This document shows positions 1 to 6,111 of a DNA stretch of 6,111 nucleotides, one piece after another (position 1 is the stretch's first letter; every line of letters starts with the position of its first letter). The translations under genes were made by a program, and so were the position numbers. A model generated the notes under the pieces. The model did not search any database. It was not told the origin of the DNA and saw only the letters and a program-made list of their open reading frames with translations. Where the stretch lies: the NCBI GenBank assembly GCA_023415525.1, contig JAEZKI010000228.1, forward strand, positions 1 to 6,111, written 5' to 3'. This DNA is from Bacillota bacterium. Lineage in GTDB: Bacteria > Bacillota > Clostridia > Lachnospirales > Cellulosilyticaceae.

Positions 1-68
1 GCTCCACCACAACCTACAGCTGAAATGCCTAGTATCATTGCTGCTAAAATACTTATACTTTTTTTCAT
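1..68 (-). CDS. Lipoprotein, N-terminal fragment (signal peptide only)
   Basis: Only the first 22 codons are visible; the gene continues past the left edge. The peptide begins MKKSISILAAMILGISAVGC and then GG. It has a basic start, a hydrophobic core and a cysteine at residue 20 preceded by Ala-Val-Gly, an acceptable though not ideal lipobox. This indicates a protein cleaved by signal peptidase II and anchored by lipid on the outer face of the cytoplasmic membrane. The ATG at 68-66 is well supported by an AAAGGGGAG Shine-Dalgarno six bases upstream. The gene is divergent from an AraC regulator that is followed by a chemoreceptor. In Clostridia that position is often held by the substrate-binding protein of an ABC importer, but this is inference from context. 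Any other lipoprotein would begin the same way. Confidence 0.72.
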   Translation of the reverse strand, partial: MKKSISILAAMILGISAVGCGG

Positions 69-74
69 TTAAAA

Positions 75-83
75 CTCCCCTTT
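75..83 (-). promoter_or_regulatory. Ribosome binding site of the lipoprotein gene
   Basis: On the minus strand AAAGGGGAG lies six bases before the ATG at 68-66. It fixes the start of a gene of which only 22 codons are visible, and it is the main support that this short fragment is a real gene. Confidence 0.75.
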
Positions 84-148
84 CACCTTTAACTTGTTTA
101 CAAATATCTTTCTATAAACACATATTAAACGATTATTAATTTATTGTA

Positions 149-177
149 TTTTATTATATTAATAAAAGTAATATAAT
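149..177 (+). promoter_or_regulatory. Candidate sigma-A promoter for the AraC-family gene
   Basis: A perfect TATAAT lies at 172-177. At 17-bp spacing the -35 would be TTTTAT (149-154), which is poor, so the promoter may need an activator or may be weak. The expected transcription start is near 184, giving a leader of about 40 bases before the ATG at 225. In such AT-rich DNA a perfect -10 can arise by chance. Confidence 0.4.
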
Positions 178-182
178 ATTAA
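153..182 (-). promoter_or_regulatory. Candidate sigma-A promoter for the divergent lipoprotein gene
   Basis: Read on the minus strand, TTAATA (182-177) and a perfect TATAAT (158-153) are separated by 18 bp. Transcription would start near 146 and run left, giving a leader of roughly 80 bases. This -10 lies where the -35 of the AraC promoter should be, and its -35 overlaps the AraC -10, so the two promoters would compete for RNA polymerase. The call rests on motif matches in AT-rich DNA. Confidence 0.35.
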
Positions 183-224
183 TATCAATTTAACCGTAAT
201 GCTTATGAAAAAGGAGACTTTTTT

Positions 225-1430
225 ATGGAAAATACACCTAATAATAATGAACTGATACAGAAAATGGAACTTTTTCACTATTTCACTCATCTTCAAGTCC
301 ATTTATATAGTCATAATCAACTAACCCTTTCATTCCCTTTAGATTTAATCTCTATTGGCAATGTTCTTGGCAATCATGAAGGCCATTTTCTGCCTAATTT
401 TTTATCCAATCAATTCCTTTCTCCACAATATCTCGTCAATGACTACTATGAACATTTTATTATTTTTGAGCTAGATGAAACGCAAAAAATAATAATAGGT
501 CCTTTTCTAGCAGAACCTATGTACGATAGCAATCTATTAGATTTTATCAAGCGTCACACTCTTTCTATTAAAAGCAAGTCTAAACTAAATGATTATTTTG
601 CTATGCTTCCCATAGTAGATGCTACCAAACGTCTTTATACTACCAAGCTACTCCTTGAGCTTTTTTCATCTCTGGGCCTATCTCCTAGTTCCCTTACTTC
701 TAATACAACTGAGACTTCACTTCCTGAAAATTACTTTGTAACAACCTATAAAAATAGATTAAATATGTTTCAACATCCTCCTTATTTTTTAGAGCAAGTT
801 ATCACCAAGCTCATAAGAAGTGGGAACAAAGCAAATGCAAAGCAGATTCTTTCAGAAATCAATTCCCTTAATCGTGCCAAATTGTCAGATAACCCCCTAC
901 GCTCCTTACGCAATTCTCTTATTTGTTCTTGCACTATTTTTACAAGGGCAGCTATATACGGAGGGGTAACAGATGATGATGCCTTTACCTTAAGCGATGC
1001 CTTTATAGTAGAAATAGAAGCAACAGAGTCTATGCTAGAGCTTAATAAACTAGAATATCGCATGGTAGAAACCTTCATTGAAAAGGTTAATGCTGCTAAT
1101 ACGTCCAAATACTCGCCTATTATTCGCAATACCATTACTTACATTATGAATCACTTAACAGAAAAACTCGTATTGAATGACATTGCTCAAAATGTCTATG
1201 TTCATCCTAATTATCTAAGTTCTTTATTTAAGAAAGAAGTGGGAATGAGTTTATTTGAATATATCCTTAAACGACGTATTGATGAGTCCACCTATTTTCT
1301 TAAATATAGTAACGAGTCTATTGCTGATATTGCAGCTCTTTATCAATTCTGTAATCAAAGCTACTATATCAAGACCTTTAATAAGTTTATGCATATTTCT
1401 CCCTATGTCTATAGACATTCCAACAGCTAA
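225..1430 (+). CDS. AraC-family transcriptional regulator
   Basis: This 401-residue protein is a cytoplasmic DNA-binding regulator with no membrane segment. Its last 105 residues form an AraC/XylS domain with two helix-turn-helix units. The first spans about residues 315-340 (LVLNDIAQNVYVHPNYLSSL followed by FKKEVG). The second begins near residue 365 (SIADIAALYQF) and leads into the family's closing FNKF...ISPYVYR segment. The second unit departs from consensus: the usual Gly of the GF pair is Gln, and the usual Gly before the TP/SP pair is His. Residues 1-295 form a presumed sensor or dimer region that I cannot assign to a named family; it contains a hydrophobic stretch ending IIIGPFL near residue 95. 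The ATG follows an AAGGAG Shine-Dalgarno at 211-216, eight bases upstream. The gene is divergent from a lipoprotein gene and 109 bp before a chemoreceptor gene, so one or both are plausible targets. The family call is firm; the ligand is unknown. Confidence 0.93.
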   Translation: MENTPNNNELIQKMELFHYFTHLQVHLYSHNQLTLSFPLDLISIGNVLGNHEGHFLPNFLSNQFLSPQYLVNDYYEHFIIFELDETQKIIIGPFLAEPMYDSNLLDFIKRHTLSIKSKSKLNDYFAMLPIVDATKRLYTTKLLLELFSSLGLSPSSLTSNTTETSLPENYFVTTYKNRLNMFQHPPYFLEQVITKLIRSGNKANAKQILSEINSLNRAKLSDNPLRSLRNSLICSCTIFTRAAIYGGVTDDDAFTLSDAFIVEIEATESMLELNKLEYRMVETFIEKVNAANTSKYSPIIRNTITYIMNHLTEKLVLNDIAQNVYVHPNYLSSLFKKEVGMSLFEYILKRRIDESTYFLKYSNESIADIAALYQFCNQSYYIKTFNKFMHISPYVYRHSNS

Positions 1431-1444
1431 TAGCTAACATAATC

Positions 1445-1474
1445 TTAACTTATTGTTACTTATATTAATATATT
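1445..1474 (+). promoter_or_regulatory. Candidate sigma-A promoter for the chemoreceptor gene
   Basis: TTAACT (1445-1450) and TATATT (1469-1474) are separated by 18 bp, matching four of six and five of six consensus bases. No GC-rich hairpin with a T-tract follows the AraC stop at 1430, so read-through from that gene is also possible. This is a weak call in AT-rich DNA. Confidence 0.3.
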
Positions 1475-1502
1475 TCAATCAAAATCCCCTTTAAATTGAT
1501 AA
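1475..1502 (+). promoter_or_regulatory. Candidate sigma-28 (SigD/FliA type) promoter for the chemoreceptor gene
   Basis: TCAA (1475-1478), 16 bases, then ATTGATAA (1495-1502) resembles the flagellar and chemotaxis sigma factor pattern TAAA-N15/16-GCCGATAA. It matches three of four -35 bases and the GATAA part of the -10, but the GCC part is lost. Chemoreceptor genes commonly use this sigma factor, which is the reason for noting an imperfect match. Confidence 0.25.
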
Positions 1503-1539
1503 AATGTAACAAAACATTTATCAAAAGGAGTGATTAGCT

Positions 1540-3609
1540 ATGCTTAACAAGAAACTATTCTTCATAAAAAAGCCTTTTTCTAAAACCAAACTCTCCCACC
1601 AGATGATTCTCTTGCTCTTACTAATCAGCATCCTTCCTTGTTTCTTTATTATTCAGTTTACCAAAGATAAGATTACTGTCTGCGTAGAAGATATCGTTTC
1701 TTTTTACTCTCAAAAAATAGTTAATCAACTTAATGCAGACATTAATGCTTCTTTAGAGCTTATTGACAATATGGTTTCAGAAATCACTCTAGATCGTGAT
1801 TTTAAACAATATACTCGCAAATATGATACTCTTGATGCAGGAAAGAAACTCAATATGAAGGTAGATATTGATACTTTTATTCTTAACCTTTTTAATAAAA
1901 GTAAGGTATTAGATGGTCTTATTATTCTTAATAACGATCGGCTCATTTACACTCTTGCTCCTGATAACAGCACCTCTCTTGCCGCTTTTGATTCAGAAAG
2001 CTTTCTTCTCTCTGATACCTATACTTCTCTTAAAGAGGTTGCTACTTACGATATGCAATGGTTCATGCTGGACCAAAATGGAACGAATCAGATTTATATT
2101 GCCAAACGCTTAGATGATACTATTGATAATAATGAGCTTTTTATCATTTTTTCTATTAATAGGACTTACTATAATACCATTCTCAAAAATGCCAGTATCA
2201 GTAGTGATATTCCCATTTTGATTCTTGATAAAAATCTAGAAATCGCCCTATGTGATCAGCCAGAACAAGTAAAACAAAATTTTCAATCCAATTATTTAGA
2301 TTATGTAAGTGTTATCGAGGCTACCGAGGCTTCCTCTGGCACACTAACCTATGGCAAAAATCTAATAAACTACAGTAAATATACTAATGGCTGGACTCTC
2401 ATTATTAATTCCAATATTGTTCTACTTATGAAAGACTTTTACCGTTCTTTTACTCAAATTTTTATGTTGTTAGGTCTTCTTTTTATAGGCATTATCTTCA
2501 TTAGTGTCTGCTTTGCCAAGCTCCTTACTACACCTATCACTAAGCTGGCACAGTATATGCTTGAAATTGAACAAGGCAATTTCTCTGCTGTCCATAATCT
2601 CATGCATAAAATCAAAGTTTCTAATCGTGAAATGGGCTTATTAGTAAGTGGCTTTACGGGTATGTCTACTTCCTTAAATACGCTCATTCAAAATGCTCAT
2701 TCCGTTACACAGGCTGTTCAAACCAATACCCATACCCTTATGGAAGTAGCTGCTGCTAACTCTGATTCTGCTCAAGATATTTGTAGCGCTATTGAAACCG
2801 TTGCTACGGGTGCTCAGGAACAAAATGTTCAAATTGAAGAAAGTCTTAATCTATTAAATGAACTCTCCTCTCATATCCTTAGAGTAAACGAAGCAGTTGT
2901 TAGGATTCAACAAGTCTCTAATGGAACCATTCAATTAAGCCAACATACAAAGCAACAACTTAGTACCCTTTCAGACTGCACGAATGATACTATTGAGAGT
3001 GCTTCAACCATTAACAATCATGTAAAATCCTTAGGTCAGGAGGCAAGTAATATCTCTAGCATCCTGGACCTAATCAATACCCTTAGTAGTCAAACCAACC
3101 TGCTAGCCTTAAATGCAGCCATCGAAGCTGCACGTGCTGGGGAACATGGTAAAGGGTTTGCTGTTGTAGCTCAAGAGGTTAAGAAACTTTCTGAAGAAAC
3201 ATCAAAAGCAGTATCTACTATTGCTCAAACGTTAAGTAGGATTAACGAAAAGAAAGACATTGCTATTAAAGAGGTGGAAGTATCCTTATCCATTTTTAAT
3301 AGTCAAGTAGATATCGTACATTCTACGACTGATAACTTTAACGAAATCTTTGTTAACATGGATAATGTGAATAAAGAACTTGAGGAAACTATGCACTTAA
3401 TTAATAGTGTCATCTCCATGCGCAATCACCTTAATGTCTTTCTAACTGACGTTGCCCATGTAGCTGAAAATGCTGCTAGTGTCACTGAGGAAGTCAGTGC
3501 TGAGACACTGAATCAGACCAATCATTCTATTCAAATTAAAACAATGGCTAATCAATTGCTAGAGAGTATTGAGAAGCTCTCTGCTGCTTATTCCAAACTT
3601 AACGCCTAA
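1540..3609 (+). CDS. Methyl-accepting chemotaxis protein (transmembrane chemoreceptor)
   Basis: This 689-residue protein has the full layout of a membrane chemoreceptor: a short basic N-terminus, membrane segment 1 (about 21-40), a large extracellular domain (about 41-300), membrane segment 2 (about 307-326), a HAMP linker (about 328-380, opening TTPITKL) and a long cytoplasmic coiled coil. The highly conserved signalling hairpin is plain at 518-547 ([18 protein letters not shown], then [12 protein letters not shown]); this tip contacts CheA and CheW. The outer domain has the size and closing pattern of a double-Cache sensor, ending with [14 protein letters not shown] just before the second membrane segment; I see no motif that names its ligand. 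The C-terminus ends SKLNA, without the NWETF-like CheR-binding tail of some receptors. The ATG follows AAAAGGAG (1523-1530) by nine bases. The gene lies 109 bp behind the AraC regulator on the same strand, suggesting related control or a shared stimulus. No other chemotaxis gene is present here. Confidence 0.97.
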   Translation: MLNKKLFFIKKPFSKTKLSHQMILLLLLISILPCFFIIQFTKDKITVCVEDIVSFYSQKIVNQLNADINASLELIDNMVSEITLDRDFKQYTRKYDTLDAGKKLNMKVDIDTFILNLFNKSKVLDGLIILNNDRLIYTLAPDNSTSLAAFDSESFLLSDTYTSLKEVATYDMQWFMLDQNGTNQIYIAKRLDDTIDNNELFIIFSINRTYYNTILKNASISSDIPILILDKNLEIALCDQPEQVKQNFQSNYLDYVSVIEATEASSGTLTYGKNLINYSKYTNGWTLIINSNIVLLMKDFYRSFTQIFMLLGLLFIGIIFISVCFAKLLTTPITKLAQYMLEIEQGNFSAVHNLMHKIKVSNREMGLLVSGFTGMSTSLNTLIQNAHSVTQAVQTNTHTLMEVAAANSDSAQDICSAIETVATGAQEQNVQIEESLNLLNELSSHILRVNEAVVRIQQVSNGTIQLSQHTKQQLSTLSDCTNDTIESASTINNHVKSLGQEASNISSILDLINTLSSQTNLLALNAAIEAARAGEHGKGFAVVAQEVKKLSEETSKAVSTIAQTLSRINEKKDIAIKEVEVSLSIFNSQVDIVHSTTDNFNEIFVNMDNVNKELEETMHLINSVISMRNHLNVFLTDVAHVAENAASVTEEVSAETLNQTNHSIQIKTMANQLLESIEKLSAAYSKLNA

Positions 3610-3658
3610 GTTATTCTTCTTAGAATTAAACCATTCCTTTACCTCTACAAATACCATT

Positions 3659-3746
3659 AAAAGGTCCTAAGACGTTCTGAACGCCCCCATTGTTAGACCC
3701 ATTATCTAACCTTTGGAGATCCGTTCATTCTATCTTAGGACCTTTT
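3659..3746. terminator. Long nested stem-loop between convergent genes, probable bidirectional terminator
   Basis: AAAAGGTCCTAAGA (3659-3672) is perfectly complementary to TCTTAGGACCTTTT (3733-3746), a 14-bp stem. It lies 49 bases after the chemoreceptor stop and 23 bases from the MATE stop, so it can serve both converging transcripts. Either RNA ends the stem in four U residues; the plus-strand downstream sequence is the more T-rich, so termination of the chemoreceptor message is the better fit. The enclosed 60 bases are themselves structured: TGAACG (3678-3683) can pair with CGTTCA (3722-3727), and GTTAGA (3692-3697) with TCTAAC (3705-3710) around a seven-base loop. That is more elaborate than an ordinary terminator, so a structured RNA or a small mobile palindromic element is an alternative. 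Confidence 0.65.
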
Positions 3747-3769
3747 GATTATTCTTATTTTATTTAGCT

Positions 3770-5146
3770 TTATATATACTCCTTTTTCTTACTCTCCAGT
3801 TGATTAAGCTCTCTTAAAACACTTATTCCAAAAGGAAGTGCTAACATAAAGGTCAACACATCTGCAATGGGTTGACTCAGCTGAATTCCTGTAATACCTA
3901 GCTGAGAAGAGAAAATCAGTAGAGTGGGAATAAAAAATAAACCTTGTTTTGCTAAAGCTAAAAGGGATGCCTTGGTTCCCTTACCAATAGTCTGTAAAAG
4001 CATATTGCACATGACACTCCAAGCGCCTAATGGAAAAGCCAGACTTTGAAAACGTAAGGCCCTTGTTCCTATCCTTAAAACCTCTGGATCGCTTTTTGAA
4101 AAAATTTCTACCACCTTTGGGGCACTCCAATAAATACCTAGAGCTAAGACAATTAAGGTACAAAAAGCTACTTTTACACAAAACCAAAAAGCTTCTTTTA
4201 CTCGACCATAACATTGGGCGCCATAGTTAAAACCACAAACGGGTTGAAAGCCTTGTCCAAATCCAATAAGGGCAGAAAAAGCAAATTGAAAGACTCTATT
4301 TACAATAGACATGGCTGCAATAGCTGCATCACCAAAGGCACCTGCACAAAGGTTAAGCACCATCATGGCCACGCTGGCAAGCCCTTGTCTATAAAAAGAA
4401 GGAAGCCCACCTCTTAGAATTTCCTTATAAATCTCCCAGCTTGGTGTAAACTTTTTAAATTCTATTTTTAGGCTACCTTTTACCCTTGAATTATAAAATA
4501 GAATACCAAAACTCACTAATTGACTCATAATGGTAGCCAATGCTGCACCTGCTATCCCCATATCTAAACCAAAGATCAGTAAAGGATCTAAAACAATATT
4601 GATAATCCCTCCAGCCGTTATCCCCCACATGGCATACAAAGCACTGCCTTGATAACGTAAAATGTTATTAATGACAAAGGAAGCCGCCATAAAAGGTGCT
4701 CCCAATAAAATAATGCCTACATATTGTTTAGCATAAGGAACAATGGTATCCGTAGCCCCCATTAAACGAACTAACGGCTCTAGTCCCAATAGTCCACCTA
4801 TCATAATGATTGTTCCCAGTAAAAGGGCAGTGACAAAGCCTGTAGCTGCTACCTTACTGGCCTTCTCATTTTCTCTTTGTCCTAAAAGTCTAGAAATATA
4901 ATTCCCTGCCCCTTGTCCACAAGTAAAACCAATGGCTTGTATAATAGCCATTAAAGAAAAAGCAACACCTACTGCTCCTGTAGCACTTGTTCCTAGCTTA
5001 CTTACAAAAAAAGTGTCTGCCATATTATAAAGGGCTGTAATAAGCATGCTAATAATAGTGGGAACAGCTAAGGTACAAACAAGCCTAGGAATGGGCGTTT
5101 CTGTCATCTGTCTATATCTATCTTCCATCACTTCTTGTTGTCTCAT
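3770..5146 (-). CDS. MATE-family multidrug/toxin efflux transporter
   Basis: This 458-residue integral membrane protein has the usual MATE length and an overall pattern consistent with twelve helices in two related halves. Members export cationic drugs, toxins or metabolites across the cytoplasmic membrane in exchange for Na+ or H+. Family marks include NMADTFFVSKLG (41-52), GQGAGNYISRLLGQ (77-90) and their counterpart in the second half, GFGQGFQPVCGFNYGAQ (295-311). The C-terminus is short and charged (ESKKKEYI). Substrate and coupling ion cannot be read from the sequence. The chosen ATG (5146-5144) has AAAAGGA nine bases upstream. A second ATG at residue 7 (5128) is preceded only by a weaker AAGAAG and would give a nearly identical protein. 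The gene is convergent with the chemoreceptor gene and separated from the minus-strand gene before it by a strong terminator and its own promoter, so it is probably monocistronic. Confidence 0.95.
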   Translation of the reverse strand: MRQQEVMEDRYRQMTETPIPRLVCTLAVPTIISMLITALYNMADTFFVSKLGTSATGAVGVAFSLMAIIQAIGFTCGQGAGNYISRLLGQRENEKASKVAATGFVTALLLGTIIMIGGLLGLEPLVRLMGATDTIVPYAKQYVGIILLGAPFMAASFVINNILRYQGSALYAMWGITAGGIINIVLDPLLIFGLDMGIAGAALATIMSQLVSFGILFYNSRVKGSLKIEFKKFTPSWEIYKEILRGGLPSFYRQGLASVAMMVLNLCAGAFGDAAIAAMSIVNRVFQFAFSALIGFGQGFQPVCGFNYGAQCYGRVKEAFWFCVKVAFCTLIVLALGIYWSAPKVVEIFSKSDPEVLRIGTRALRFQSLAFPLGAWSVMCNMLLQTIGKGTKASLLALAKQGLFFIPTLLIFSSQLGITGIQLSQPIADVLTFMLALPFGISVLRELNQLESKKKEYI

Positions 5147-5202
5147 TTTCTAAAATCCTTTTCTTTTTTGTTCTATATAGTTTTTTTTTGTTCTCTAATA
5201 GT

Positions 5203-5231
5203 ATTCTATGCCTTTCCCCACCTATTGTCCA
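5203..5231 (-). promoter_or_regulatory. Sigma-A-type promoter of the MATE gene
   Basis: On the minus strand TGGACA (5231-5226) and TAGAAT (5208-5203) are separated by exactly 17 bp; each matches five of six consensus bases. Transcription would begin near 5196, downstream of the neighbouring gene's terminator, leaving a leader of about 50 bases before the ATG at 5146. The leader is very A-rich and carries an 11-bp repeat (AGAACAAAAAA at 5194-5184 and 5174-5164). No riboswitch-like fold is apparent. Confidence 0.6.
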
Positions 5232-5255
5232 TGACCATTTTATCTATCTTAAGAC

Positions 5256-5310
5256 AAAAAAGGGACAGTTCACAACTTGAAGTCTTCCTCATCAAGTTGT
5301 GAACTGTCCC
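5256..5310 (-). terminator. Rho-independent terminator of the DUF4367-like gene
   Basis: Starting eight bases after the TAG at 5320-5318, GGGACAGTTCACAACTTGA (minus strand, 5310-5292) is perfectly complementary to the sequence at 5280-5262. This gives a 19-bp stem with an 11-base loop. On the minus strand the stem is followed at once by six T residues (5261-5256) and then GTCTT. On the plus strand no T-tract follows, so it terminates leftward transcription only. It separates this gene from the MATE gene. A stem this long and perfect is more than termination needs, and the sequence may be a dispersed palindromic repeat used as a terminator. Confidence 0.88.
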
Positions 5311-5317
5311 CTACTGT

Positions 5318-6111
5318 CTAAATGTCACCCATAATAGCTTGTGCCATCTCTATTAACTGTTCTTTATCCATTTCATAATTCATATCTTGTAGCATATAGC
5401 TTACTCCTTCTTCATACCAGGATAAGCTCTGAACTTGGCTTACCTCTACCTCATCTGTACCATAGGAAATTTCTAACTTACCTGCTGCTACTGCTTCTTC
5501 ATCTTTCTCTGTTAAGGTATAACCCTCTGGTACAAATTTCATAGTCTGGGCTGTATAGTACTGTTCCTTATTACCTTTTAAAATCTTTTCTTCCTTCTCA
5601 CTCCTTACCATTTCTTCTATTAATGGCGTTGTGTTTAATGAGAGATATTTTCCTTTTTCCTTTTGTCCTTTATCATAGTAGAAGGTTATTCCCTTTGTCT
5701 TAACGACTTGAGCTCCTCCTTCATCATCTCCTTGGATGTAGGTAATACTTGCTTCTGAAAAAGTAAAGCCTCCAGGCAAATCTTCTAACGCCTTTGGTAC
5801 ATAACCTATTTCCTTTTGAACTGCCTTATCTTCTGGAAAACTGGTGAACCCAGCTCCACTACCTCCATACCAAGTGTGTATTTTATTTACTACTAGGGGT
5901 GCAGCTATACCTGCAATTGAAAAAATCCCTACTGCACCAGCTATAATCCATTTTCTTATTCCTTTATGGGTTAGCACGCTATTCATTTTATTTTTACCTT
6001 CCTTTTCTAGGATTTCTCTTCTTACCTTTAAAAACAATGCCTGAGAGGGCTCTATATCCTCTACTCTTCTATCCAAACTCTCTTTGATCTGCCTTTCAAA
6101 TACTTCTGTAT
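5318..6111 (-). CDS. Single-pass membrane protein with DUF4367-like domain, probable anti-sigma factor (5' end outside window)
   Basis: The frame is open from the TAG at 5320-5318 to the right edge, giving 263 visible residues with the true start outside. The visible part opens TEVFERQIKESLDRRVEDIE, a charged cytoplasmic segment. One membrane helix follows at about 54-74 (WIIAGAVGIFSIAGIAAPLV), then an extracytoplasmic region. That region has the look of DUF4367 proteins: YVPKALEDLPGGFTF, KFVPEGYTL, and the closing SLSWYEEGVSYMLQDM plus EQLIEMAQAIM. Such proteins are commonly encoded beside ECF sigma factors and behave as membrane anti-sigma factors, so an ECF sigma gene just upstream (beyond 6111) is expected but not seen. 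An in-frame TTG at 6076 lacks a well-placed ribosome binding site. An internal ATG at 5986 has AAGGAAGG ten bases upstream, but starting there would discard the cytoplasmic domain that family logic requires. The domain name is from memory of the pattern; anti-sigma function is inferred. Confidence 0.8.
   Translation of the reverse strand, partial: TEVFERQIKESLDRRVEDIEPSQALFLKVRREILEKEGKNKMNSVLTHKGIRKWIIAGAVGIFSIAGIAAPLVVNKIHTWYGGSGAGFTSFPEDKAVQKEIGYVPKALEDLPGGFTFSEASITYIQGDDEGGAQVVKTKGITFYYDKGQKEKGKYLSLNTTPLIEEMVRSEKEEKILKGNKEQYYTAQTMKFVPEGYTLTEKDEEAVAAGKLEISYGTDEVEVSQVQSLSWYEEGVSYMLQDMNYEMDKEQLIEMAQAIMGDI

Noticed and set aside
94..103. TTGT-TT-ACAA near-palindrome as an operator upstream of the lipoprotein ribosome binding site
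   Set aside because: Four-base arms are too short to distinguish from chance in AT-rich DNA, and no known regulator site is matched.
123..138. Possible CcpA (cre) catabolite operator around TTAAACGATTATTA
   Set aside because: Only the centre fits the cre pattern; both conserved outer pairs (TG and CA) are missing.
782..1135. 117-codon open frame on the minus strand inside the AraC gene
   Set aside because: It lies wholly antisense to a clearly coding regulator, has low-complexity Ser/Leu/Ile composition and no recognisable domain.
3659..3746. Complete insertion sequence or transposon end
   Set aside because: No transposase gene is within or beside the inverted repeat and the possible flanking ATTA duplication is too short to rely on.
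3981..4417. Several 66-77 codon open frames overlapping the MATE gene on both strands
   Set aside because: All lie inside a well-conserved membrane transporter frame and have no family resemblance.
5147..5255. Guanidine (ykkC-type) or other riboswitch ahead of the MATE efflux gene
   Set aside because: Efflux genes can carry such leaders, but only about 50 A-rich bases separate the likely start from the ATG, with no stem-forming conserved core.
5341..5544. 67-codon plus-strand open frame opposite the DUF4367-like gene
   Set aside because: Leu-rich product expected from the complement of a Glu/Lys-rich coding sequence; it lies entirely within the real gene.
6074..6076. TTG as the start codon of the DUF4367-like gene
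   Set aside because: The frame continues open to the window edge with family-like residues (ERQIKES), and no properly spaced Shine-Dalgarno precedes the TTG.

Overview
The window is AT-rich with strong AGGAG-type ribosome binding sites, rho-independent terminators, a two-helix AraC-type regulator, an anti-sigma-like DUF4367-type protein and a Gram-positive-style lipoprotein signal peptide. Together these point to a low-GC Firmicute, most likely a motile member of the Clostridia (Lachnospirales-like). The genus cannot be fixed from the sequence alone.

Layout. Bases 1-68 (minus) hold only the first 22 codons of a secreted lipoprotein; the rest lies outside the window. A 156-bp divergent control region (69-224) separates it from an AraC-family regulator (225-1430, plus). 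After 109 bp, on the same strand, comes a large transmembrane methyl-accepting chemotaxis protein (1540-3609). A long structured inverted repeat (3659-3746) lies between this gene and a convergent MATE-family efflux transporter (3770-5146, minus). Upstream of the MATE gene are its own likely promoter (5203-5231) and the very strong terminator (5256-5310) of the preceding minus-strand gene. That gene encodes a single-pass membrane protein with a DUF4367-like extracytoplasmic domain (5318-6111). It is cut by the right edge of the window and is probably an anti-sigma factor.

How the genes may work together. The left half (lipoprotein, AraC regulator, chemoreceptor) looks like a sensing module. 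The lipoprotein may be the binding protein of an importer, the AraC protein may regulate that locus, and the chemoreceptor may sense the same or a related compound. This is inferred from gene order; no ligand can be read from the sequence. The MATE gene and the DUF4367-like gene appear to be separate transcription units, because a strong terminator and a good sigma-A promoter lie between them.

I found no clearly novel multi-gene system, no CRISPR array, no transposase and no RNA gene. The items most worth a second look are the 88-nt nested stem-loop at 3659-3746, the 19-bp perfect palindrome at 5262-5310 and the back-to-back promoters at 144-182.
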